Source: Adineta ricciae (lineage: Eukaryota > Rotifera > Eurotatoria > Adinetida > Adinetidae). Taken from it: a stretch of DNA of 64,000 bases. Location: positions 48,745 to 112,744 of the forward strand of contig CAJNOJ010000305.1 in assembly GCA_905250025.1 (NCBI GenBank). Direction: 5' to 3'. Within the stretch, counting starts at the first letter, position 1, and every line of letters starts with the position of its first letter. The translations under genes were made by a program, and so were the position numbers. Below the pieces are notes generated by a model. It was not told the DNA's origin and searched no databases. It saw only the letters and a program-made list of their open reading frames with translations. Below, piece by piece: positions 25,343-35,232 of the stretch.

Positions 25343-26430
25343 ATGTTGTCGTGGGCAGTCGTGACGAAAATGGTCATACTCTATGCTGGTAGTGCTGTAC
25401 TCTTTTCCAGTTTATTCGGTTGTCTAATGAATGTGATCATATTTTCAAGCTTTCATATGTATCGTTCTCAGCCATGTACATTTTATCTACTCATCGCAGC
25501 GCTCACTCGATTTACGCATCTTTTGATGATAGGTATTCCTCGTGGCATTGCCATTCTCTTTAACGTCGACTTGACACTTATTTCACTCGAATGGTGTAAA
25601 ATGAGATTTTACATTGTGAGTACTTGTTTTGGTTTGGAGATGACCTTCGAATGCTTGGCAACAATTGATCGATTTTTGATAACATCCCGAAAGGTCTACG
25701 TACGACAATTGAGTAATATCAAGATGGCTCATCGTGTTACTGCTGGTTTGATTGCTGTTTGGCTACTTCAGAATATACCATATCTGATCTTCGTTAATAT
25801 AAGGTACGATTTTGGATTTTTGTTGAATCGATGAGAGTACGGAATTGAAGTTCATGTATTTTCCGTTATTTTATTCATTTAGTTCGAACATCTGTGCGAT
25901 TTACAATGACTTTTGGCAACTTTATTCTACTTATGTGAATAGATGGGTTTTATATACGGCAGTTCCTTTGATTGTTTGCATCGTGTTCGGTATTCTTGCA
26001 CATAGAAATATGCGCAGTTTGAAACGTTCCCGTCAATTACAGAAAGCGGATCGTCAACTCTTCTACATGATCTTTGGGCAAATCATAGCCACTGTTCTTC
26101 CAGTTATACCAAGCGCTGTTTTCAATGTGTATTCACCTTCGGCGATTTCTGTAAACCAAGCTGCTGAAAGGGATAGTGATTATTTTGCCTTCAATCTTCT
26201 TAATGTTCTTTGTGTATTATGTTATGGAGTAAGTAAAGGAAATTCGTTATTTGATCGTTTTCTTATCGACTTTTCTTTATTTCTAGAGCACCTTCTTCAT
26301 CTTTATCATCGTTTCAAGTATCTTTCGTAGCCGATTTAAGCAGCGTTTTTCTTGTTGTAGCAGACACCGAAATCTCGTGACAACCGTTTCTGTGCGCAAA
26401 TTCGTTGCAGAAGCAAACCCTCATCATTAG
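25343..26430 (+). CDS. Seven-transmembrane receptor, class A-like GPCR (haplotype A)
   Basis: Three exons: 25343-25803, 25883-26228 and 26287-26430, giving about 316 residues. Seven hydrophobic segments are visible. The end of TM3 has TIDRFLIT in the place of the DRY motif. TM2-TM3 is preceded by a Cys (EWCKMRF), a candidate for the conserved disulfide with NICAIYND in the second extracellular loop. A basic third loop (NMRSLKRSRQLQKADRQ) precedes TM6 with a Pro (VLPVIPSA). TM7 is completed by exon 3 (STFFIFIIVSSIFRSRF), with a Cys-Cys pair just after it that could be palmitoylated. Bdelloids carry many such peptide-receptor-like GPCRs; the ligand is unknown. The N-terminus is short (about 10 residues before TM1). 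Confidence 0.83.
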
Positions 26431-26669
26431 CCTGACGGTGAATATTGTAAGTGTTGTTCTTAAGTCAGAAGTTTTGCAACATTTTTCTCCTGCAATAGTA
26501 ATTGTCTTCGTTGTTATATGGAGTGGCTGACGAAAGATTAATGGATGGTTTTTGTGATCGACGAAATCTCTTTTCGAGCTTTTTGTTTTATGCTATTTGA
26601 TTGACCGAATGAAATTGTTGTCTAATAAAGCAAATACTCGATTGTACTGGAGTACGTTTATCATTTTAA

Positions 26670-27360
26670 TTAACTTACTTTTCGCTTTTTGATATGCATT
26701 AAAACTTCTTCGGATTGAATATTATCTTGATCAGGCGAACTAACTGATTTATTGAATGCTTGAATAGAAAAGTAGACCAAAGTTGACTTGAACTGTGTTT
26801 CAACTTAAATGATATATGACTTACCAACCTTGAGCTTCATCTTCTTCTTGTTCAAATTGTTTTTGTCGCTTATGTTTTTCATTTAAGACTTGTTCAAGGT
26901 CAATATTTGTGCGTCGATTCTTGACCTCAATGATGTCTTATAGTTCTTGAATATCATCCTTTTCTCGCCCGTGAGTCACGTGTACGTTAAAAGTGATCTC
27001 ACGTAAACATTTCGTACGTCTTATATATAGAACCGATAGATTTGAATGTCATTTAAATAGGTTTCTCCTATGACATCCTCTTTGCGAACATTCAACTTTG
27101 TAGCTCGGTAGATATATTCACCAGAGGTTTTGCATCTCTTGAAAGAGACATCGGCAGAGATTATGAATAGAACAACGGAATCTTTACCTGATGTGAAATG
27201 GAACCATTAAACGGATTTCAAAGGAATTATCCTCTTTACGTTTAACATAATGAATCTTCGATGGATTGAAATCGGGCGAATAATATTTCTAAATACGAGA
27301 ACAGAACGTATCGGTATGCGGAATAACTATACATACATTCAAAACTTTTCGCTCGTTCAT
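26670..27360 (-). pseudogene. yju2: Decayed allele of splicing factor YJU2 (CCDC94/CWC16)
   Basis: The start MNERKVLN and exon 2 (KYYSPDFNPSKI…[14 protein letters not shown]) are still readable, but several lesions are visible against the intact copy at 46893-47807. The zinc-site CETCGEY has become CKTSGEY. A 2-base insertion turns RFYIRC into RFYI-stop. About 240 bases holding the exon with TDPKNNDYELEHGATR are missing near 26987. The coiled-coil exon has GAA changed to TAA (QEL-stop). YJU2 is a step-1 splicing factor recruited with the NineTeen complex and is normally essential, so a functional copy must exist elsewhere; the B allele provides one. Confidence 0.82.
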
Positions 27361-28049
27361 GGTTTAATATAAACACAGCAATCGTTGACAAACTGATCTC
27401 AAGTTCTTTTCACTCAAATGTTATTGCGAAACGAAGCGCGAAGTTACTACATATGAACTTCATACTGGATTATGCGCAATCAATCAGAATGCATGAGAGC
27501 GTCTACAGTAAAAGTTTTTTTTAGTTAAAACTCTTGCTTTTTCAAGTAGGTGTGTATAATGAACCATTATGTGCACTGTGTTTCACTTCTTTCGTTTAAA
27601 ATTATCTTGCGTATAAACGTATCAATATGCTTTACCTAGACCAATTAATTCCATGGCTCTCACACTCGGTTTTATTCGAAATCTTCGGTCGCTTAGTATG
27701 AACTATTTCTAATTGATCAGTTTTACAAACACATTGATAAACTATTAGTTGTCTTTAACGAGATAACAATATCACACAGATTTCAAAGCAAATATAAAGC
27801 AAACCGTTTATCTTTTTCTTTCTCCTAACATACCTCTTGTGTTCTATGTTGTATAAGAAAAACGACTCAGCACAGAAGAGAAAGACAATCCACGTGCGTC
27901 GGTATAAACAGCAATCTATATAAAGGTTTTGTTTTTTTGCGTCGAACAATTTTTACCCGTAAAATATCGTTAATGAAACATTCAAACACATTATGCAAAG
28001 AAAAATCTTTACTAAGCCTATTTTATGTTACTTCTTCTAGATCTTAGTT
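27361..28049. other. Intergenic between the YJU2 remnant and GST
   Basis: AT-rich, no gene recognised. About 150 bases present in haplotype B (around 48098-48248) are missing here near 27652. An acceptor-like cttcttctag just before the GST ATG (28041 region) suggests a spliced 5' UTR. Confidence 0.5.
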
Positions 28050-28718
28050 ATGGTTCTTCAATTGTACACTGATTGGCTATCTGAACCATGCCGTGCTGTA
28101 GGTATTTTACTATTGGAAAACAACATAGAACATGAAGTTCATGAACTGGATGTTCTCAAAGGAGAAACACACACGGATTCGTATAAGAAAATTAATCCTG
28201 TTGGGAAAATTCCATCAATTGTGGACGATGACGAGTTTAATCTAGGCGAGTCTCATACAATCATGCGTTATTTATGTGAGAGCAGAAATTTACCTGATCA
28301 TTATTATCCCAAGGATATAAAACAACGTTGTCGAGTTGATTTTTGGTTGGATTGGCATCATACAAACTTACGGCATGCAGCTCTTCGTTTAATAAGAGCA
28401 AATGTATTTGGTCCGATGAGAAATCTTCCTCAAACAACGATCGATGAGTCACGAAAAGAAGGTGAAACTGCTTTACAATCAAGTTTGACCTTTATGGAAG
28501 AAACGCTTAGTAAAAACGATTATCTTGCTGGTGGAAAACAATTATCAATCGCTGATATCGCGTTGGTATGCGAAGTGGCGATGTTTCCAGTTTATGGAGC
28601 TTCGACTGATGGTTATCCACACGTTGAAACTTGGCTTAAACGACTTTCAACAGAAATCAAATGTTGGAATCAAATTAATGCTAAATTGGATCAGTTTCTT
28701 GCTTCAAAAAAACAATAA
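28050..28718 (+). CDS. Glutathione S-transferase, theta-like (haplotype A)
   Basis: Intronless, 222 residues, normal length for a cytosolic GST. The N-terminal thioredoxin-fold domain has LYTDWLSEPCRA, with Ser11 in the place of the theta-class catalytic serine. It also has the cis-proline motif VGKIPSIVDD and the glutathione-contacting GESHTIMRYL. The all-alpha C-terminal domain has WLDWHHTNLR and the N-capping-type motif SIADIALVCE. It conjugates glutathione to electrophiles in the cytosol. The B allele differs by a handful of residues (Glu/Asp, Asn/His, Asn/Lys, Asp/Asn, Ala/Val). An AATAAA lies about 55 bases after the stop; the next gene is convergent, 94 bases away. Confidence 0.93.
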   Translation: MVLQLYTDWLSEPCRAVGILLLENNIEHEVHELDVLKGETHTDSYKKINPVGKIPSIVDDDEFNLGESHTIMRYLCESRNLPDHYYPKDIKQRCRVDFWLDWHHTNLRHAALRLIRANVFGPMRNLPQTTIDESRKEGETALQSSLTFMEETLSKNDYLAGGKQLSIADIALVCEVAMFPVYGASTDGYPHVETWLKRLSTEIKCWNQINAKLDQFLASKKQ

Positions 28719-28812
28719 ATTAGTATTCGTTTTGAGGACTTTGACGATCCTCCTCTCTTTTATTTTAATCAAAATAAAGATTTCTTTAGACTTCAGTCTC
28801 TGATTATTAACA

Positions 28813-30490
28813 TTATTTCGATTTGTTTTCATACTGATCGAAGTACAATTTGAAACATTCCTGTCCTAAAAGGAAACATGACGAAATACGGGTAACACAG
28901 ATTCTACTGGAAGAATTACCTTTAGCTGAGAGTTTCGTTACGTCCAATTTGCTTACGCGATTTTCGAAAAGAGTGATTCGTGTTTCACGATTAAGATCTA
29001 CTTGACAGTTTACAAACCAGTTGAAACCGAGTTCGCGCTCAGTTGAAGAAGCTTTGCCATTTGATATCAGTATGTCCCATAGCTCTTCGCATCGCTTATA
29101 TATCAAATATAAATCACCTTTTTTAAGTAAAACCGATAGCAAATCTAGATGAATTTCAATGGCGTCTTCGTTTGTACATCGTCCATGAATTAGCGTAATA
29201 TGTTTCGTTGAAGTTTTCCCTTTATCCTGTGTAACTAATTGGCAAGCAAAGATATTTTGAATCAATATATTAATAATATCGTGCTTGACCACAAGCACTT
29301 GAATTATATCGAAATTACTGCGCTCGACGACTGTAGTTGTATGAGTTGAACTTAGAATTTCTATAAGGTATCGAATAGCTGAAATCGTGTAGTCTTGTTT
29401 TTGTTGAAGATGTTTTACGCATCTCGAACAGTATTCACGTTTGAGCTCATTGTGCGGTGAACGTTCTTGATTGAGAATAAGACAGTGACTCTTGAAAATA
29501 CGTTGCTGTATTACTTCGTTCAGTCGATTATCGTGTGCCAAATTCCATAATATTTCCAAGACCTTTACATACATGAGAAATGTCGATCATTGGTGTTTAG
29601 TATCGAATAAATAGACGTACTCGTGCAGCTAAATCATGTTGACAGCGTTGACCAATGCTGTTTAACAGTGAAATGAATTTCAACTGCGCTGCTACTCCAT
29701 CGATATGACAATCCCATAACTGAATTTGAGAAAAAACAACGATGGTTTCTCTCTGATGCAATATGCTACTCACTTCCTCGGCAAAATCAATTATATAATT
29801 GAACTGTTCGCGAGTAAGTGTCGGTGATGTAGATTCAATAAATGTCAATAAATTATCGACAGTTATTGACGATAGTTTTCGCTAACAAAGTAAAAGTGTT
29901 CATAAAATCATTAGCATGAATACTCCTATGGCTTTTACTTTAAGATTAGGCCGATTTGATATAACAGGTGTTTCTTGTTTAATTTTGATCATCTGAATGA
30001 GCGGCACGTCTTCATCGTTCGATAGTCGAATCGTCGCTGTTGTCTGAAGCTGTTGACGCATTTGCTTCAATGTTTCTGTCCATGAGGCTATATTTACCTC
30101 AGATATGAAATTATCTGATTGTCGACTTGATCGAATTTCATTGGTGATCTTTGCACATGACGTCTGCATTGTATTCTGGAATCCTTGAATCTGTTTTTCT
30201 ACATCTCGACGAGTCTCGTCTGCCACTGTTCGAATTTTGACAATCGACTCTTCTTCCCATCGATCAATATCAGCTAAAAGAGGATGGCGCGTAGAAAGCC
30301 GTTTGGAATCCTCTTGAAGTGAATCATGCTCTTGAGCGACCAAATCCATTTGGAGAGAAAGATCGGATTTATGTTCATCAATATGTTTCCAACAAAATGA
30401 TCTATGACAGCCATGACATGTAAATAAGCCACCGCTTGTAATTTGACATTTTACACACGAATTATTTGCTTTGGTAACATTGGTATCCAT
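28813..30490 (-). CDS. Degenerate B-box / coiled-coil protein fused to a USP9X-N-terminal-like helical region (haplotype A)
   Basis: Three exons: from 30490 to about 29939; about 29881 to 29629 (ending LAAR); and about 29560 to 28813. Residues 10-45 form a B-box-like zinc site (CVKC…FTCHGCHRSFCWKHIDEH). A coiled coil follows (~45-150). The last exon starts VLEILWNLAHD and includes YKRCEELWDILISN, RELGFNWFVNCQVDL and FENRVSKLDVTKLS, which match the N-terminal ARM-like region of USP9X/fat-facets deubiquitinases as I know it. The protein stops soon after, so the peptidase domain is absent. It may act as an adaptor using the same partners, or be a relic; both are inference. Confidence 0.72.
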
Positions 30491-31241
30491 GTTGAGTAGT
30501 CGACGATTCGCACTTTTCCTGACGGAAACAGTGAAAAAATGAAAATACGCAAAATTTAATCATTTTCACAATGGCAAAAATGACCAACTTGGATTTTTCC
30601 TGATACAGAAAAAAGCTTTTTTACCATTGCACGAGTTTGCCATTGAGTCTGTGGAGGATACGAGTCAGCATTATATACTGACATCTATCTTGTTGCCTTC
30701 AGTGGTAAGAATGATAGAAAGCAATGTTGACTTTATGACCAATATTCGTATTCATCAGTGAGTATGTTGTTTTCAAGAGGAGTAAGAGCGATTATTGTTC
30801 TTATTTACTCACGATCTCACCCACATTCTTCATCGAACAAAGAAATAGAGAGGGCGATTGATCTCTTTTTTAATCTTAAAAATTCCCAAGCAAAAATATC
30901 AAAATCACAAATGTCGTTTCAATCGTAATAGATCCTTCGTTAATCTTTACAAGAGTAATGAGTGAAGATCGATTATATTTTTATCCTATTGCCAAGTAAA
31001 ACAAGATAAATATCTAATCTTCACGATAATCCTGTTTTTTCTCTCTCTCTCTTTATTTGCGACAACAATCATCAGATATTGTACCTTTTTCTTCTTCGTA
31101 ATCGTACAAAACAAGTAGGAGAGACGACCTATAAATGTTACCTTCAATGTTTTTTACTATAAAAAAAAAGAAATCACTGAAAAATCAGATATAAGATTGC
31201 CGATTTGACACTAAACACACGAGCAAAATACGTCTGCTGAT
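30491..31241. other. Intergenic with TATA-like element for the chitin-binding gene
   Basis: Divergent spacer. A TTTTTACTATAAAA-like element at about 31151-31165, some 80 bases before the ATG at 31242, is a plausible TATA box and is kept in haplotype B (near 51740-51755). A CT-rich run lies near 31040-31053. No other gene seen. Confidence 0.45.
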
Positions 31242-32666
31242 ATGAAACAAACGTTTTTGCTTGGTAAACTTTTTTTAAATTTCACATTTGTGGGTTTATT
31301 TTTGCGGTTTATCATTAGCTATAGGATTGATTTTGGTATCGCCGACAATAAATCAAATACTTCTTACAAATGTTCCATTCGAATGTCGAAGCAAACAGGA
31401 TGGCTTCTGGCGTGATTTAAGATACTGTGATGTCATTCAGGTTTGTGTAGGCGGTGAACAGAAACGATCGTACGGGTGTCCTCAGGTTGGAGAACGATTT
31501 TATTTTGATGAACAGACTCAGAGGTAAGCACCAATGGTGATGATAAGTGGTTTGTTGTATGATATGTGTTTGGATAAAGATGTGAATTCGCCGCGAAAAA
31601 TACAGGCGGTTGTCAGTCGAATCAATATTACACTCCAATCACAAATGCTACTACACCTTCTGGAACACAACTGAGCACACCTGGTAAACTGGATTAGTTT
31701 TTATGATTAAGGAAATCTGTTATTTTCTTTTTGTAAAGCTCCTACTGAGCCATGGAAAATCTTCGCAAGATCGCAAGAGCAATTTAACTGTGCAGGTAAG
31801 GAGAATTTACCTTAACATAGACACATTTCGTTCTTTATCAACTCAGGTCGACAGGATGGATTCTATGCTAGCCGATGGTGTAACGTGTTCTATCGTTGTT
31901 ACAGTGGTGTCTCCAATGCTTTCCTCTGTCCATTACAGCCTGGTGGTGCACGTCTCTGGTGGGTTCAACATGGATCCTCTCAAGGTTTATTAGACGAATC
32001 AGTGGCAACGTGTGTTTATCCTTGTGACACGGGTAGACAATGTTCAAGTGCCGGAGGAATCATTGTAGAGAATGGAAATCAAATTAGTGAGAGTCAACAG
32101 GAAGCTGCAAATGTCTACAGGCAGTCTCCATGCTCTAATCGAACGAGTTCTGGCAGTGGAGCAGGACAATTCGGGTCTGGTCAAACTGGTTCAGGGCAGC
32201 TTGGTACTGGCCAGACAGGTACAGGACAAATTGGATCTGGTCAAACAGGAACTGGTCAGATAGGAGGAGGAAATCAAGGAAGTACAGGAGGTAAGAAACT
32301 TGATACTAATATTATTATGATGCAAGCAAAGTATCGATACTTTTCATTCTATTTGAAGGTACCTTCACTGTTGACTCGGACGTCAGTTGCGCTGGCAAAC
32401 CAGATGATACATATTTGTCCAGCCGTTATTGCAACGTTTTCCATCGATGCGTGTCAGGTGTTAGATTCGATCTCCGATGTCCTCGTGCCAACAACATTCC
32501 CTACGATTTATGGTGGAATCAACAAACTAATCTTTGCGATTGGCCGTGTCGCGTACAATGTACCGGACAGCTCTATGCATCGAGTACAGCGGCACAACAA
32601 GTATCCAGCGAAAGTTTAAAATTTTTCAATGGCGATTGTCGAGCTTACCCACTCATATTTGATTAA
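31242..32666 (+). CDS. Secreted chitin-binding protein with three CBM14 (peritrophin-A) domains (haplotype A)
   Basis: Exons: 31242-31263, 31319-31523, about 31582-31682, about 31739-31795, about 31848-32290, and a last exon ending at 32666. Exons 1-2 splice into a signal peptide (MKQTFLL-AIGLILVSPTINQ). Domain 1: FECRSKQDGFWRDLRYCDVIQVCVGG…YGCPQVGERFYFDEQTQRC. Domain 2: NCAGRQDGFYASRWCNVFYRCYSG…FLCP…CVYPCD. A low-complexity linker of Gly-Ser/Thr-Gly-Gln repeats follows, then domain 3: SCAGKPDDTYLSSRYCNVFHRCVSG…LRCP…CDWPCRVQC. Each has the six-Cys peritrophin spacing and central aromatics used for chitin. Likely part of a chitinous extracellular structure such as jaws, gut lining or eggshell; which one is not shown. 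Confidence 0.88.
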
Positions 32667-33277
32667 AATAAATAATGACATAATTCGATAAAAAAACTCT
32701 CGAAGAGCTTTTTCAACACATGCCATTCGACAGAAATAAGAACGTTTTGATATACTAACAAATTGTGAAATAACGACCCGAAAAATAATAATATCATCGC
32801 ATGTTATCTTTTGTTCGTATACCATTTACTATGCAGTCAGCATCCATACAATCGATTCCTAGCTTGCATCGCAATGAACATGTGTGTAAAAGATGATTAC
32901 GTTTTTTTCGTGAATCATTGTATCGTTCACAAGTCAAGTCACACTCGTCAGCATTATTTAAAGTGTGTGCAAATAGTCTTTGAAGAAATCATCACGATTG
33001 AAAGTTTTACCGTTCATAGATTTCAATTTAGTTGTGACCTACAACGTATAGAAACCGTGACAATATTTCTTGTGTTCTTTTTCTTTAGCTACGACACGTG
33101 CCCTACTTGGTAGCTATACGACTTCGTTTTGCGTGTGTTTTAATAAAAGTGTAATTCATAGAGAAAAAACGTCGCAGAACACTGTTTACGTCCTGAGATT
33201 GGGAAAAAAGAAAGTGGGTTTTTCTTTGCTAGTACATTTAATCAGTTTATATCGAAACAAAGCTACTTTATTTGTGA
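32667..33277. other. Intergenic, no gene recognised
   Basis: AT-rich, with poly(A) signal AATAAA near 32669. The open frames 32811-33113 and 33070-33327 are not conserved as frames in haplotype B. Confidence 0.5.
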
Positions 33278-34408
33278 ATGGCCGCGTCTACATTCAAAGC
33301 GACGAATGTTATGTTCAAGTCATGTGAAATCAAAAACTGTCAACGTATTTCAGCCGCATTATGTCAACACTGTAAGAAAAACGTGTGCCGACGTCACTTT
33401 GACGAACACGCGGATCAGCTTACACAAGAATTACATCCGTTAGTTGATCAAATGAACGAATTAAGAGAGACAATCAGCGTCTTCTCTGTAGGAGAATATA
33501 AATTACAACTACTTAGGAAGTTAACTGAGTGGCGCGATGAAGCTATAAAAAGAATCAATAGATTATATGAATTGAAAAAGCAAAAAATCGAGATGCTTTT
33601 CCAAGAAAACGAAGAAATGTATTCAAAACAAACAAGCAATCATATAACAACTCTCGATGTACTGAAACAAGAAACAGCAACTTTTATCAAAGAAAATGAT
33701 GTGACAATTGAAGAACTGAACTCATTGAAAGAACATCTCCGTGAATTAGGAAAACTTGTTTGTGAAACGCACAATGATCTTGTGCGGTGTGATGTAGAAC
33801 CGTTGTCTATTAAATACAACTCAGTTCTTGTTTATTCTGGGAAAAATAATTATATGCTTGGAGGGACATTACTTTGCTCTGCTTATCAAATGAAACTGAA
33901 TGAATTTTATCGCAAATCAACACAAAAATGGCAATTAATTTACAAAGCACAAGTAGATGGTTTTGGTGCAAAAGATTTTCATCGTTGTTCAGATGGTAAA
34001 GGACCTACAATGACTATCATAATGAGTAAAAATGAAAATTATTTGTTCGGAGGTTACGCAGCAATATCTTGGGGTTCCGATAACACATATAAAAAGGATC
34101 CAGCAGCGTTTTTATTCACTCTAAAGAATCCTCATGGTATTCAGCCTACTAAATTTTCCTACAATGCCAAAATAGCCTGGAGCGTCGCTCATAGGAACTC
34201 TCATGGTCCATGTTTTGGTGGAGTCAAGAGAAACGAAGAAGAATTTGATGACATCATTATATGTAGTAATGCAAACGAAAGACAAGGTTCTCGATCTTCA
34301 TTTCCGTCCAGCTACCTTGATACAACTGGAAGGGGTGAAACACTTTTCACCGGAGAAAAGAACTTTACGGTGAAAGATATCGAAGTTTACACACCTTTGA
34401 TCGAATAA
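33278..34408 (+). CDS. Degenerate B-box / coiled-coil / TLDc protein (haplotype A)
   Basis: Intronless, 376 residues. Residues 15-50 form a B-box-like zinc site (CEIKNCQRISAALCQHCKKNVCRRHFDEHADQL). Residues 55-165 are coiled coil. From about 185 to the end is a TLDc-type domain: LVYSGKNNYMLGG, WQLIYKAQVDGFGAKDFHRCSDGKGPTMTII, NYLFGGYAAISWGSD, PAAFLFTLKNP, ending with the characteristic GEKNFTVKDIEVYTP. TLDc proteins in animals (OXR1, TLDC2 and others) are linked to oxidative stress resistance and V-ATPase binding. In bdelloids and protists, zinc-site plus TLDc combinations are common and uncharacterised. The B allele is full length. Confidence 0.88.
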   Translation: MAASTFKATNVMFKSCEIKNCQRISAALCQHCKKNVCRRHFDEHADQLTQELHPLVDQMNELRETISVFSVGEYKLQLLRKLTEWRDEAIKRINRLYELKKQKIEMLFQENEEMYSKQTSNHITTLDVLKQETATFIKENDVTIEELNSLKEHLRELGKLVCETHNDLVRCDVEPLSIKYNSVLVYSGKNNYMLGGTLLCSAYQMKLNEFYRKSTQKWQLIYKAQVDGFGAKDFHRCSDGKGPTMTIIMSKNENYLFGGYAAISWGSDNTYKKDPAAFLFTLKNPHGIQPTKFSYNAKIAWSVAHRNSHGPCFGGVKRNEEEFDDIIICSNANERQGSRSSFPSSYLDTTGRGETLFTGEKNFTVKDIEVYTPLIE

Positions 34409-34742
34409 GATCAGAAATCAACTGCAGTTAAAATTATCTACTTCTACTAACATCCCCCAGATGTCCTAAATAAATCAGAATTCATTTAGTTTATGAAATA
34501 TTTTGAGAATTACAATCATCAAAGCAAAATCATCATCTGCGTACATTTTTCAAAATATGATTTGAGACTTAACTGCCGACAAGACCGTGGACCACCCACG
34601 ATTGATGATTGGATGTTTTTTTTTGCTTCTTTGCGTACCGTCTCTATCAAGGTAAATATCAGTAGGACAAACGAACAGAAAAAGTGCGAAAAGGAAAAAA
34701 TAAAATAAATGGAGCGTCAACAGCAAACAATGACACGTCTAC

Positions 34743-34752
34743 TATATATAAA
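34743..34752 (+). promoter_or_regulatory. TATA box of the YbaY-like gene (haplotype A)
   Basis: TATATATAAA, about 130 bases before the ATG at 34882. Between them lie a putative 5' UTR and an intron that starts gtaaatgctacacg (near 34828) and ends cttttttag just before acgaaaATG. The identical element is kept in haplotype B at 55306-55315. Confidence 0.55.
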
Positions 34753-34881
34753 CCACGGCAAATCGAGTTGTGTTTCATAGCTCGACACACACAACACACA
34801 TCCAATTCAAGCCAAGAATCGCACACGTAAATGCTACACGTTCTTTTTTTACACAAAAACACAAATCTTTTTTAGACGAAA

Positions 34882-35232
34882 ATGTCAGGCACAGCAACGG
34901 GTACAGTTGTTGGAAAAGATGGATGTGAAAATGAGACATTTACCGGCAATGAAACATTAACAGTCTGTGTTCAAGATACTGCTCTTATGGACGCACCATC
35001 TACTACACTCGGCGAACAAACAATAAGCTTGAAAGCCGGACAAACATTCCCGGTTAAATATAGTGTTAATTATGACCAAGAAAAAGCAGATCGACTTCCA
35101 GAATATGGTTTCACACTAAGTGCAAGAATTGAAGATCCAAGTGGTAAACTGCTATACATTAATGATACAAGAACAAGTGCGAGAGACGACAAAATTGAAG
35201 TGAAAAAAATTGTACCTTTCAATTACGAATAA
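34882..35232 (+). CDS. YbaY/YscW-like beta-sandwich protein (haplotype A), bacterial-type
   Basis: 116 residues, intronless coding part. The pattern LTVCVQDTALMDAPSTTLGEQTI, then GQTFPVKYSVNYDQ, then YGFTLSARIEDPSGKLLYINDT, is the core of the bacterial YbaY (YscW-type) family: an early strand 'LTVxLxDxSxxDAPAxxLxEQxI', a Pro/Phe-rich strand and a 'LLFxNDT' strand. The bacterial versions are lipoproteins with a signal peptide and lipobox; here the start MSGTATGTVVG has neither, so the protein should be cytosolic. It has a eukaryotic-style TATA box and a 5' UTR intron, so it is domesticated. Function unknown. Confidence 0.75.
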   Translation: MSGTATGTVVGKDGCENETFTGNETLTVCVQDTALMDAPSTTLGEQTISLKAGQTFPVKYSVNYDQEKADRLPEYGFTLSARIEDPSGKLLYINDTRTSARDDKIEVKKIVPFNYE

